From Immersiella caudata (taxonomy: Eukaryota; Ascomycota; Sordariomycetes; Sordariales; Lasiosphaeriaceae): a stretch of DNA of 64,000 nucleotides. The notes below the pieces were generated by a model, which was not told the origin of the DNA, made no database searches, and was given only the letters and a program-made list of their open reading frames with translations. How positions within the stretch are numbered: position 1 is the stretch's first letter; each line of letters starts with the position of its first letter. This document shows positions 21,389 to 32,393 of the stretch, in pieces. The position numbers were made by a program, and so were the translations under genes. The stretch covers positions 4,464,001 through 4,528,000 of the forward strand of contig JAULSU010000003.1 of assembly GCA_030512335.1 (NCBI GenBank). Direction: 5' to 3'.

Positions 21389-22763
21389 ATGGGGTTCACG
21401 GCCGTCGCCCGCCAGTTGCTCAACAACACGCTGCCCAATGGTCCCACAGGCGGTATCCTCTCGTCGGTTCCGCTCACGACACCACTGCCAGGAGCACCAC
21501 CAGGAGCGTCACCGCCAGGAACACCACAGCAGCCCGGTCTACCACCAGGAATTATACCATTAACTCCAGCCCAGCTCGCCGCCCTCCCGCACGATGACGC
21601 CGGCCCGCACCTCGTCCGGACCATCTGGATTCTTATTGGCATATCCCTCGTCTTCCTACTGCTCCGACTCTACGCCAAGTTCTTCCGACACCGAGGACTC
21701 TGGTGGGATGACTACATCCTCATCGGCGCCTGGCTGTGCATCACGACCGAGTCCTGCATGTTGACCTACGCGACCACTCTCGGCTACGGCAAGCACATCT
21801 ACGACATCCCGTTCGACATTGTCAATATCGAGAAGACTGTCATGGCTATCAGCATTGGCGGCACACTCTCCCTCACGGCAGCCATCTGGTCCAAGACGAG
21901 CTTCGCTTTGACTCTGCTCCGCCTGACGGATGGCTGGCTTAAGAACTTTATTTGGTTCTGCATCATTACGACCAACATCGCCATGGGGCTGAGTGCCCTC
22001 TTCGTCTGGGTTACGTGCAGGCCCCTCGAAAAGGCGTGGCATCCATTCATGGCCGGTACTTGCTGGGCGCCCGAAACAATTGTCCAGTACAACATCTTTT
22101 CAGCCGGTAGGTGGAAGGATGCCTCTTCATCAGAGCCGAAACCATTTGCTAACTTGTATCTCGCAGCATACTCGGCGCTCATGGATCTCACCCTCGCCCT
22201 CCTCCCTTGGAAGCTTATCTGGGGCCTCCAGATGAAGCGCAAGGAAAAGATCGGCGTAGCCGTAGCCATGAGCTGCGGTATCTTCGCTGGCATCACCGCC
22301 ATCATCAAGACAACGCACATCCCCAAGATGATCTCCATGGACTCCTGTGAGTATCCCCCTACATCAACCCCCCTTGCCCCTGGCCCCACTAACACCCCAC
22401 CCAGACGACGGAATCGTCCTCTTCATTTGGGGCAACGCCGAATCCTGCGTGACCATCATCGCCGCTAGCATCCCCATCCTGCGCGTCTTCGCCAAGGAGA
22501 TCAAGACGACCACGATGCGCTACTACACCGCAGGTGGAGACAACTACGGCGCAGGGACAAAGCGCACTCGGAATAACACCGTCGTGGTCACGGCCACGCG
22601 ATCACGCACCGGCCGCGAGAAGCAGGATGACTGGAGCGACAAGAGCATTCTGGACAACCAGAACAGTCCCGCCGGGAAGATTATGCATACAAGTGAAGTG
22701 GTGGTGGATTATCGGACGAGGCAGTCGGATGAGAAGGATTTTGAGATGCATCGGTTACCTTGA
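21389..22763 (+). CDS. PTH11-like rhodopsin-fold membrane receptor (no CFEM)
   Basis: Three exons: 21389-22106, 22167-22346, 22405-22763. Introns of 60 nt (GTAGGT..CGCAG, branch TGCTAAC) and 58 nt (GTGAGT..CCCAG); joins read NIFSAAYSALMD and MDSYDGIV. The first intron is a multiple of three and lacks stops, so it hides in the raw frame. 418 residues: a Pro-rich extracellular N-terminus (GAPPGASPPGTPQQPGLPP), then seven TM helices with the family marks LWWDDYILIGAW, GYGKHIYDIP, WSKTSFALTLLRL, TCWAPETIVQYNI and LMDLTLALLPW, and a charged cytosolic tail of about 100 residues. PTH11-type proteins sense surface or host cues; this one lacks the CFEM domain. Ligand unknown. Confidence 0.9.
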
Positions 22764-22921
22764 CGCTGGGCGTTTATTGCATCACCGTCTGCCATGACGC
22801 TGGCGTTTTGGGACTTGGCTTTAGCGAGCGTGTATTTGTACTGATATTGTTTGACATAGTTCTTGGTGTTTTAATGGTCGATTGTATGATGCTATCCAAA
22901 ATAGGAAGATTTACCAAGAAA

Positions 22922-24540
22922 TCAGATCAGATACACCCACTCCCATCGCATCCCCTCCCCACAAACATGGGCGTCCCGAGACAAAACCCCCACCCCCAAC
23001 CTCTCAGCCACGCCCTCCCCGCGCCTCTTCACAACCAACACGTAATGCCACTCCGCTCCACCCCGCTCGCCCGCCCCATCCGCCCTACAAACCTCCTTAT
23101 CCGTCCCAACAACATCCAAATCAATCCTCAACATACTATTCGCTAGCACCACAACCGTAACTTCCGCCGGTAACTCGCCCTTCCCAATACCAAGCTCAGC
23201 CTTAAGATCATCGGTAACAATCACCTGCCCGTATATCTGCCCGTGGCGCTTACACCTGATGCCAAACTCCCTGAAGAGTTCTGGGTCAGTCCCACAATGC
23301 GTTTTTCAGTTTGGAATTCGTCGATGAGATGCCATCTGCTACCGGGGTCGCAAAGGCGAGGTGGTCTTGGTCGGGTGCATGTGGCTTATGCATGGTGGAA
23401 GGTCGGAGGAGGAGATCGCGTGGGTTGGGAAGGCCGGAGATGGGCATGGTGTTGGATTTTTTGGCTTTGGAGCGGACGAGGGGGCGGCCGGTAAGGTCGG
23501 TTTTGGGTTGCTTGGATTTGGATTTGGATTGCCTGGAGGTGAAGGGTGATAGCCAGGTGTATGCAGGGTAGTCGCCTCTGCGGAGGAGAGCTGAAGGTTA
23601 ACCGTGGGCTGCGCTGTGCCATTCGATGTAGGTGTCGTGGATGTACCAGGTTTTGTAGTCGGCCATGGCGAAGAAGATGAACAAGTGCTGGGTCTCGGAT
23701 GTTGCTGACGATAGGAGGGGCTGGCCTGTCCAGTCGGCCCAGGAGAAACTAGGGAAGCCCTTTCTTCGGGTTGCGTGGCGCTTTGGGGCCCAGAGAAGGG
23801 CTGAGTAAAGTCAGAGGCTTGCCTTTGGCTTTCCCATTCTCTGCCACTAGATACCTCCCCTAAGCGTGCCAGCGCTCTCGGTTCCACCCAAATGCGCGCC
23901 AAGAAAGAGTGATTTGTCCGTTGACTTCTTCCTCCGTCTCTGAGTCGTCGCCAGAGTCGGTCTTGTCGATGGCTGATACTTCAGCTGGGTCAGGGGTTTG
24001 CTCGATGTTTTCACCCGTACGAGGGCTTTGTTTATCGCCTCCAGAGGCGGGCAGTGACTCTATACGAATTCCTTGCTGAGCAGTCACTTTCTTCCTCGCT
24101 TCCTGAAGCGACTGGACTACCAACCGGCAGAGCGGACACGAATCCCTTCTCTCCACCTCTTCAAGCGTGCTCAGCCTCCCATCCCAGACGGCAGACGGGT
24201 TCGAGACTGTGGTTTCCACCTTTGCAATCGGCCGATCATGGTATCCAATTTCGAAAAACGTCTTGCGAACCGAGTGGTGAGAGTCATGAAACGTCTTGTT
24301 TCTGAGATAACAACCTGGACAAGCATCCCAATCCCCGTTCTTGCACTTGCATCGGTACGACACACAAGGGGCCTCGAACTTTGCTTGGCATACGTTGCAC
24401 ATGGAGCTGTACTGTGTCCCGGATGTTCGTTTCGAGAGGTTGATTGTCTCTTCCTCGGCGTGGTCGTCCACGAAGTCGGCAGCAGTGATGCTCAGACTGA
24501 TGCATGTTGAACATAGTTCGGATGCATATAGCGGCCTGCT
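22922..24540 (-). pseudogene. HET-family gene that has lost its HET core
   Basis: Reading 24540 to 22922: ELCSTCISLSITAADFV (a standard HET N-terminal cysteine box), a ZZ-like zinc finger (CNVCQAKF..CKCKNGDWDACPGCYLRN..H), CPLCRLVVQSL, an acidic linker and ITLSWRAFGWNRE, the strand that normally precedes the HET core. The frame stops at 23860. About 100 bp on, another frame gives GFPSFSWADWTGQPLL and TWYIHDTYIEWH, the block that normally follows the core, and a third frame (FGIRCKRHGQIYGQV..EWHYVLVVKRRGEGVAERLG) gives the usual C-terminus, stop at 22922. The LSH.WG and WIDSLCI motifs (several hundred residues) are absent, and at least two further frame breaks occur. Best read as a pseudogene with an internal deletion. 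The 5' end is uncertain. Confidence 0.7.
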
Positions 24541-26243
24541 TCCTCGTCTTTTTCCGTTGCTGTTTCGATCGATCGCCAGTACGCCCCCTTCTCAATGGAC
24601 GACGGAGGCTCGTACACGGTGGCTCGGACAGTACTGAGCACATGGTCGGGGTTGTACTCCCTGACGTCTTGAACACGGGAATCTTCACCTCGCCGTCACT
24701 GTACAGCTCTGCTACATCAATCACGTTAGTGAAGGAGACCCATGGATCACGGCCTCTGTTTCTTGTCAGGTGAGTTGCCAAGGCTTTCTCTCCAGGCTTT
24801 GCGGCCGCGGGTGCATCGATCACTGAATTTCCTGCTAGCTCTGTTGGGTGACGGTTACCCCGGGGCGTGGTGAGAAACTCGAAGTCCTCAGGAGACTTTC
24901 CCGGCCGGACTGTAGAACTCTATCGACTGACTTGTACTCGGTCCTTGCTTCTTGACTTTTGTCGGCCACTGGCAGTAGCCGAATGCGGGCGCCGTTCATC
25001 GCAAGCTCCTTTTCCGCTGGGTTCGACTCGCAGGTTTGGAAGCGGGGATGCTCATTGTGGCCAGGGGGATCCTGGACTTCACGCGTGCTTGTCCATTGCC
25101 CTATCGATCCCGCTGCGAAGAAGGCGGAGAGTGGGACGGCAGTCTTGGGAGGTTGTCGGGCTCGTGCTTCTCGTCGTTGCGCCAGGCGCCTCCCTCCCAG
25201 CATCGCTTACAGAGACTGTGCGGATCACCATCACAGGTGTGGCAGTGCAGCAGGCATATTTTTTCCCTTTTGCACGTCTTGCACGTATCCAAAGCGCCTG
25301 TGTGCGGGCCGTTTGGTATGTCGTCTGGGTCAGCAGCCTCCCCCTCAGCGTCAGAACCGGAACCGAGATGCAGTGAGTGCAATGACTCGCCGTCGTCGCG
25401 GTCTGAACTCTCGTAGTCGACAAAACTTCCTGTCCCATCTCCGGAATAAGCGATGGGACTCAAGGGAACATCTCCATCAGACTCCAAGTCTGAAGGCCGG
25501 AACCCATCCTCAGATTGGGACCCGTCGGCTCCTTCGTCATCGCTCACATTAAGCTGACTGCCTGCATTTGAATCCAGCGTTTTATCGAAGAGGTCGGAAA
25601 TACCGCTATCGGAGGCTCGGTCGTCCGTCTGGTTCCGCCGTCCTCTTAGGCCTCTCCTTCTGGCCAGCACCACGATATTGTCTTTGACTGCAAGCTCTTC
25701 CCAGCAGTTTCCGGGCATGCATCCTGAGAAGGACGTGCTGCTCACTTTGCTGTTGGATAGGAAGGCGGTGATGTCCATGGTCATCTCGGTCGACCTTGCA
25801 GCTCGCTCTTCTTCTTCTTCTTCTTCTTCTTCTTCTTTTTCTTGCTCTCGTGTCAAAGGGCCAACATCGATGTGGCTCATCCGATAGCGAAGCGATTGGA
25901 AAATGACGTGGCTGTACCTCTTCGCTTGCTGTCTTTCCAAACGGGGCCCTTGCGCGCCGTTAAGGGACCACGTTTCGATGCGAACTTCGCTCACGGGAGT
26001 TACCGGCGAGCCCGCATGGTCGACAGTGACTATCGACAAGGTCGAACCGTCGCCGGCCAAAAGCTCCCAGACTGTGACTTCTCTGACGTCGACATGCGGG
26101 CGGTACCAGATGTCACTTGCGAGCTCGTGCTTCACGCCCTTGTCCAAAAGAGACGTTTGCTGGCTGACATATCTCTGGAGTGCTTGCAATGCTGCGAGGC
26201 GCCGCTTTGAAGCTCTTTTGCTGGTAGCGTTCGACTCCGCCAT
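24492..26243 (-). CDS. acidic zinc-finger (ZZ-like) protein, model incomplete
   Basis: The main exon runs from ATG 26241-26243 to 25101 (380 residues): a basic start (TSKRASKRRLAALQALQRYV), a beta-rich middle (DIWYRPHVDVREVTVWELL), a Glu run coded by a GAA repeat (25808-25840), a Ser/Asp-rich acidic stretch and a terminal zinc-binding box CKTCKREKICLLHCHTCDGDPHSLCKRC. An in-frame stop follows at 25101-25103. Sense-looking coding continues in other frames (DPWVSFTNVIDVAELY; then EYNPDHVLSTVRATVYEPPS..GRYMHPNYVQHASV, stop 24492-24494), so either introns I cannot place or frameshifts separate them. The last part overlaps the start of the HET relic in another frame. An in-frame ATG at 26391-26393 is an alternative start. 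Could be decayed; function unknown. Confidence 0.4.
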
Positions 26244-26416
26244 GGTGCTGGTGTAGGTTGAGTTTGGATTGTTGGCCAACGCATCAACTATGGTTGATCG
26301 GTCGACGGATCGGTGAGGTTTGCGATGCCGAAAATTTGGATGAAGATGGCCAAGCGCTAAAAGACCCAAGCTCCACTCACGAAAATGCGCCATTGGCGCC
26401 CAAGGGAGGGCCCAGT

Positions 26417-28798
26417 ATGACTGAAGGCACGGAACCGTGGAATGCGAGGGTTGTCGTACTCAGGGAAGGAACAACAGAGCCTGCATCCAAAACGGAAGGC
26501 GACGCAGCGTCTGAGTCCGACGCAACGGCTGACGAGTCTAACAGCGACTGCGACAAGGACGACAAACCGGAAGGTAATGCTGACCCCCAAAGCAGCTGGA
26601 GGAAAGGAAGAAAATTCGGCAGTCCAGCCCGAGAGCGCGGGGGAGAAGCAGGCTACAAAACTGAACAAGACGGAAAGAGAGTCCATTGTGCAAGTCGACC
26701 AACAGCATGCAGCGCCCCTCTTGAAACATTCCACGTCCATGATTTACTGACATTCGCTGCAGTGTGTAGGACTTTGGCTCCCCTTTGGCCATGACCTTCG
26801 ATTTCTAACAGAACGGCTTGCCATGACCAAAGATGGCGGAACAGTGTACACCAAGACGGTGAAGCGCGCTGTTTGGCAGATCTCGAGCAGATATGCCCTT
26901 GTAGTGCGTCAGGTGTTTGACTACCGCGGCAACCTGACCGAGACTCTGGTTGAAGTCCGGGGACAAGGGCTGCGTGATGGTAGGTCCTTTGGGATCTCAA
27001 ACACCGGGATTCGCTCGCTGACGTCAATGACAATCCTCAAAGACATCTTGGAAGGCGCCGATAACCTTCGTCTGAACGAGAAGCGCCCTGTGGTTAGCCA
27101 ATAGCCATAACCGTACCATCCTTTAGTTAGAACCAATGGTAACCTTTCGGGGACCAGATAACACCACAGATGCTCTACCACTGCGCCCCGCAGTTCCGTG
27201 TCTGACTTGAAGCAGAGCGCGCCAAGGAGGCCAAAAACGACGATTTGGTATTCGAAATGGAGGCTGCTCTTCAGGTCATCAAAGAGGATTTCACCAAGGA
27301 GGAAGAGAATCTCCAATCCCTCATGGCGAGCGACCGGATCACCTGTGACAAGCTTTCGGCCATCGTTCGACCAGACGAGCTGGTCTACAAGGTCGATGCC
27401 CTCGGCCAGCCGTGCGTCTACCGCGCTGCAAGGACATCGGTATATCAGAAGTCCGACGGAACAATAGTATTCTGCATCAATGGCCGCCAGGTGGACAGCA
27501 ACGGACAAACGACGGGCTGGACATCGAGCGAGGCGCTTGAGGTGCCCTCCTTCGTTGGAGAAAAGCCCATCGTCGACCTCAAGGCATACCCTCTTCGATT
27601 TCACCCAGAAAATGATCAAGTGCGAGGGACTCTCATCAAGCGGGGACTCAGAAGAATGCAGCTCCACGAGCAGAGGTTCTACGATTACAGCGGCGCGGCA
27701 TTGCACGAGACAAAGTCCCCTCTTGGGATCATGAGCAAGGAGAAGTTCAACGCACGAGGCCTCTTCCATTGGACCCCCTTCCTATTCCCAACCGCTGTCC
27801 AACCTCCGACGAGCTAGTTTGCATGCCCGCCCTCGTGTACGGCTTCAGCCTCTCCTCCAAGATTTGGGGTAACTTCCCCCATAACTCCTTTCCTTCCCTG
27901 CGTACTAACCCATTCAGGCGCATTCTCGATCCCCAACACCACGAGCATAACCTGGAACCCCACCATCTGGGACTTGCTCGTCCTTCCCACCCCCTCCAAA
28001 CGCCTCCTACGCACTCTCGTCAAGTCTCAAGTCCCCCAGAGACCCGCAAAGTTCGATTACTTTGTCCTCAGCAATGGCCTTGGCCTCGTCTGCCTCCTCT
28101 CCGGTCCACCCGGCGTGGGCAAAACCCTAACCGCTGAAGCCGTCGCGGAAACCGTCCAACGGCCACTCTACGTCCTCAGCTCCGGCAAGCTGGGAAGCGA
28201 CCCCGACATCATCGATGAGCGCCTCGAAGGAGTGTTCCGGCTGGCACAAACATGGAAAGCAGTGCTGCTCCTGGATGAAGCGGAAGTGTTCATGGCGAAG
28301 CGGAGTGCCACGGACTTGGCCCGAAACGCGGTTGTCTCCATATTTTTAAGCCAGTTGGATTACTACAGGGGGATCTTGATACTAACTATGAATCGCGTCG
28401 AGGAGATCGATGAGGCGTTCAGGAGTCGGATTCACTTTCAGTTATGTTATAAAGACTTGGATATGGAAGCAAAGAAGGCGATTTGGAGAGGGTTTTTGAA
28501 GAAGGTTGGAGGAGAAGGGGCGAGCGTTGATGTGGAAGGGGAAGAGATGGAGAAACTGGCAGGGATGGAAATGAACGGACGACAGGTGAGGTTCTGTGTG
28601 GGATTGGGGCTCTAGAAGGTTGCTGACATTTCCCAGATCAAAAACGTTATGAAGATGGCGCAGTTTTTTGCGGCGGAGGATGGCCGGCAGGTGAACCTAG
28701 AGGATATCTTGCTAGTGGTGGGAATGTCGCAGAACTGGCTTTCGACGTCACTCCAAAGCGCGGTGGCCTCGCTCACGTCCTCAGTATGGCGGTTATGA
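26417..28798 (+). pseudogene. fungal AAA ATPase (DUF7025-type N-terminus) with nonsense codon and frameshift
   Basis: Exons read as 26417-26573, 26623-26687 (end uncertain), 26763-26979, 27043-27092, 27158-27868, 27918-28585 and 28637-28798; introns 49-75 nt. The N-terminal half has YALVVRQVFDYRGNL, MLYHCAPQFR and the long beta-rich region before the ATPase. The AAA module is complete: Walker A SGPPGVGKTLTAEAV, Walker B AVLLLDEAEVF, sensor TMNRVEEIDEAFRSRI, and a C-terminal helix domain. Two breaks are visible: TGA at 27203-27205 inside MLYHCAPQFRV*LEAERAKE, and a change of frame between about 27750 and 27800 (SKEKFNARG to CPTSDELVCMPALVYGF) without usable splice sites. Family members are cytosolic or mitochondria-associated ATPases of unknown role. 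Starts 173 bp from the divergent zinc-finger gene. Confidence 0.75.
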
Positions 28799-28908
28799 CA
28801 CAGCAAACAGCCTCAATTCAAACTAGAACTCTTGACCCAATCGCAAAGACAAACATCCAACTGACCTTTCTTCTCCCTCCACTCTCCAGTCAACCGCCAA
28901 TTCATGTC

Positions 28909-29478
28909 TCAAGTGCAGGCGCTCCAAACCGAGCTAAACCCAATAATCGCATCCGCAATATCAAACAGCGCCTGCCCCCCAATCCTCTTCGCATCCGCCA
29001 AGCTCCTCACCTTCTTCAACATCTCCGCAACCTTCTTCACACTCCCAATCACATTAATCGCCTTCTTAATCTTGAGAATCTTCGCCGCCGGAATCGCATT
29101 CTCCAGAATAAACGCCGCGATCTTGGCCGCGCAGTTGAGAACCTCGATGATTCCCGCCGGAGCGGCAACCGCGCGCTCGCTTACAGCCAGGGCGGTATCC
29201 TCCGAGAGGATCACCGGTTCAGGGGTGCGCGCGACGATGGGAGAGGGAGATTCCTTGTTGCGGTAGTTGTGGGCGATGAGCCAGTCTTGGGTGGTCTCGT
29301 CGCCGGCGAGGAGGACGTCGTCGGGGATGGAGTGGATGGCTTCCAGGAGGAGTTCGAGGGTGTCGGTTACTTGGGGGGCGGAGAGGGCGGAGAATTCGAG
29401 GTTGACGTCGACTTTGGGGGTGGAGGCGAGGGTGAGGAGGGGGGCGGAGAGGGTGAGAAGGGTGGTTGTAAACTTCAT
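28909..29478 (-). CDS. small secreted helical protein, unknown function
   Basis: 189 residues, ATG 29476-29478, no intron. Signal peptide about residues 1-18 (MKFTTTLLTLSAPLLTLA). The mature protein has only two cysteines (LNCAAK and the C-terminal SACT), probably one disulfide, and an amphipathic, Ala/Ile/Lys-rich helical second half (PAAKILKIKKAINVIGSVKKVAEML). This helical half recalls small secreted proteins of plant-associated Sordariomycetes, but I cannot name the family. It converges tail-to-tail on the AAA gene, 110 bp away. Confidence 0.6.
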   Translation of the reverse strand: MKFTTTLLTLSAPLLTLASTPKVDVNLEFSALSAPQVTDTLELLLEAIHSIPDDVLLAGDETTQDWLIAHNYRNKESPSPIVARTPEPVILSEDTALAVSERAVAAPAGIIEVLNCAAKIAAFILENAIPAAKILKIKKAINVIGSVKKVAEMLKKVRSLADAKRIGGQALFDIADAIIGFSSVWSACT

Positions 29479-30378
29479 TTTGGAGGTGGGTGTGGGCTGT
29501 GAGTCGTGGGTGTTTGGGAAGGATTGAGAAGGACTGTGGTTCTCGGAGTTTTGTTGATCTGATGGTTTGTGGTGATGAGAATTGGGGTTGAGGTCCGCAG
29601 AAGGGTGGTTATTCTTTATACTTGTGAGGGACGAGTCTACATTTCTTCAATGGATGTTGAGGTTCACGATGTCGGGGATCATTTCCTCCGATTGGGATAC
29701 CATCTTACAACCCTCCTTTTCGTCCCCTTTATTCTCGTTAGATGGAATATGATGGCGAAGTCGGGCACGATATCAACACGGTTTGCTTCGGTGTTGAAGT
29801 TTGGACAGAAAAGATATTAGCAACACAGCCTCGCTCATTTCCAACCGTCCAGCTCAAACGCCATCTTCCTAATTCCCTTGACCGAGCCTCATCAGCAATA
29901 TCTATACGGGCCCTTGCACTTACAATGCAGTCTCGTCACATCTCTACCGAAAAACGTGATAGGAAGGACCCCATACTCTGCTGGAGAGCCGCATCACAGC
30001 CTAGACCCTAGCCCGGAAACTAGACCGACCTTGGTTTAAAACTGGTGTGAAGTCCATATCGGCGCGGCAAAAGTCGCGGCTGAAGTGTTGAGCTGAGACA
30101 AGCGAGAACTTTAAAGAGGTTGTTAGCGGGAAAACTGGGGCGCAGTCAGGGGTGCCAAGACGGTGCATGGGAGCAAAGCCACACGCCTAGATGAAGGCGT
30201 CAAGGGTGAAGAGACTAAAAATACCACACAGGTCAATGAAGGTCGAAGGTTGGGCATGGAATCATTCACGGTATGTTGAATCGGTTACCAAAGCTGATCG
30301 AGATGCAGTAACATGCTCCCACCAAAGACCACCTCTCACCTGAGCAGCTATCCGACCAGACACCTAACCCCCTTTTCG
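29479..30378. other. intergenic, no gene seen
   Basis: 900 bp with stops in all frames at short intervals. The left part should hold the promoter of the secreted protein at 28909. No repeat or RNA gene recognised. Confidence 0.6.
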
Positions 30379-30975
30379 TCACTCACACAGGTACCCTAAC
30401 AAATCCCTCTCCTCACAAACCCACATGTTCAAACTCCGCCCATCATTCCAAGTCTTCCCCAACGCCTCCGTCCTCCTCGGCGCATCCCACCGATAATAAG
30501 CCGGCTTATACGGGCCTACACATCCTACCCACGCCCGCCAACGCCGTATGCACATCCACATCCTGCAGTGTGAGCTTGGCGCTGAAACTCGCTTGGTTGA
30601 CGCAGTAATAGACTACGCTCGTCACTGACACGAAGCTATAAGAGGTGGGTTTATTTCCTGTTCGGATGGTTACGCCGTTGGGGGTTGCCCATGCTTTGAG
30701 GACGCGCACGGCGCGGTTGACTTCTAAGGTAGGGAGGGGGTCGGTACCGTAGGTGGGGTGGACGATGCAGGGGATTTCGACGCTAGGGGAGGAGGGATTT
30801 AGGGTAGGTTAGGACAGAGTTAAGATCGATGAGGAGGGATTTGGTGAGGTGGGCGTTGTTGATGGGGGTCAGGAGGGTGGAGCCGTTGGCGAGTTTGTGG
30901 GCTTACCAACGCGCCGTCGGGGGTGGCGAGGGCGGAACTAGAGGCCAAGAGGAGGAGGAGGGTGAAGAGGTGCAT
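30379..30975 (-). pseudogene. small secreted protein gene, probably disrupted
   Basis: Exon 1 from ATG 30973-30975 codes a signal peptide (MHLFTLLLLLASSSALATP) ending at a GTAAGC donor (near 30906). A later segment after an acceptor near 30782 reads VEIPCIVHPTYG..LKAWATPNGVTIRTG..SVVYYCVNQASFSAKLTLQDVDVHTALAGVG. The expected family ending (CVGPYKPAYYRWDAP..GKTWNDGRSLNMWVC) is in another frame starting near 30530, stop 30379-30381. The ending resembles that of a common ascomycete secreted-protein family (final YYRWD and Gly-Lys-Thr/Ser pattern). The frame change near 30520 has no splice sites and the exon 1/exon 2 phase does not fit, so I favour a decayed gene, though an unseen intron pattern is possible. 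Confidence 0.45.
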
Positions 30976-31306
30976 GGTGGTGGTTTGGATGTTACTTTCA
31001 GGAGATGTGGCTGTCAACTTGACGGAGGGCAACTGCCGGTATGTGCTGTGCCTCCTCATTGCATTCGCCTGCGATCTCCTTAGCCTGCCTTTGTTTGCGA
31101 ACGCCATTGTCTATGAACTAGAAGAGAGACAAAGAGCTCCGAGGTTATAGTCGGGCAGTGCAAGGCAAGCTGGAAGTGACTAACTCCAAGGTATTTGAAT
31201 TTTAAGTACCGCTGCGAGATCTATTGGGTCAACACCATCGCATTTTTTTGGGGGTTGCATGAATGGCATGCTGTTGGTGACTCACCTACTCCTGAGTCAA
31301 CACTTG

Positions 31307-32361
31307 AATAACCCCTGAATCCTACCTACCTAGGTAGTCGGTCTCTAAAAAATTCGTATCGTCTGAAAATGGCTAGCCTAGAAGTCGTGACCCCACAACT
31401 GATCATGATCTGCACGTGCATCCCTTGTCGTCACCAATGCCCAAAACATCGATATCCTAACGAATTTGTATAGTACAAAATGCTCACTACATTTCCTAGG
31501 TCTCACGAATCTTCTGGAGGTCACAGATTGTTTCCTCCTGCGTTTACTTAATGGCTGGCTCAGGGTCTTCTACTGTCAGAAAGAAAGGGGTTCAGAGGGC
31601 CCTGGGCTTCCGGTCAGCGAAGCTGACTGGATGCCTGGCACCGCCTGAACGCCAGTCAGCCTCAGCCATGGTGTTGACGAAACTGAATCCTAAGAAGTGG
31701 TCTATAAAGAAGGAGGTTCTGGCTGAAAGCCAGAACCTCCACAAGGCAATACAATCAAGCAATTGCTACCCATCGTTTCCACCCATTCCACGGTGCAGTG
31801 TTTCTGACAATATATAACCGTTATTAACCAGTAAACCCCTGTCTGTAAAAACTTACTTCTGTATTACTCCTCTTTACCCCACCTAACTTATCTAGCGACC
31901 CTGCTGACTGACTGTTGACAGGCTAAGGTTGTAACACGGTCTTTATGGTTTACCCTTAAAAAGCCAAAGGATTTCCGTGATTAAGGGCGGGTTTTCCTAA
32001 CCGGCTAAAAACAGACCTCTAACGACCGGCTTTTTATCCGTAAGGCCATAAAAGCCTTTAATAACGTGGTTTTCCAACTTAAAAATACGGTACATTAATT
32101 AAAGGCTGCAGAAAAAAGCTTAAAACGCATAAAAGGTCAAAAGAAAAAGAGGGTTGTTGTCGACCCTAACACGCAGTTTGCTGGAATTACGGAGGTTCGT
32201 GCCTCACAAAAAGAGGCTGGCAGGGAGAATCTTAGTGATTCTGAAACAGAAAAATCAGGCAATTCTGATGCTGAAGACTATATCATTATAGCTATCTAAT
32301 TGACAAAGTTGTGGGCAATTGAAGTTCGTGGTGTTGTGCGGGGTCGGACTCAGGGGCTGTT
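31307..32361 (+). mobile_element. pogo/Fot1-type DNA transposon remnant
   Basis: The frame ending TAA 32297-32299 reads FIRKAIKAFNNVVFQL, LKAAEKSLKRIKGQKKKR, VDPNTQFAGITEVRASQKEAG and an acidic Ser-rich end. This is the C-terminal tail of pogo/Fot1 transposases (the KKRK..DPN.KF..I..I..AQ.EAG motif). Upstream coding is full of stops, and the DDE core is not recognisable. Imperfect inverted ends are visible: 31307-31326 (AATAACCCCTGAATCCTACC) against the complement of 32342-32361, about 16 of 20 matching. At 1.05 kb it is shorter than a full element (about 1.9 kb). The right end lies 33 bp from the stop codon of the RhoGEF-like gene. The 330 bp before it (30976-31306) hold nothing recognisable. 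Confidence 0.65.
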
Positions 32362-32393
32362 CCAAAAGCAGGGGCGTTCCAAAAGTCCCCCAC

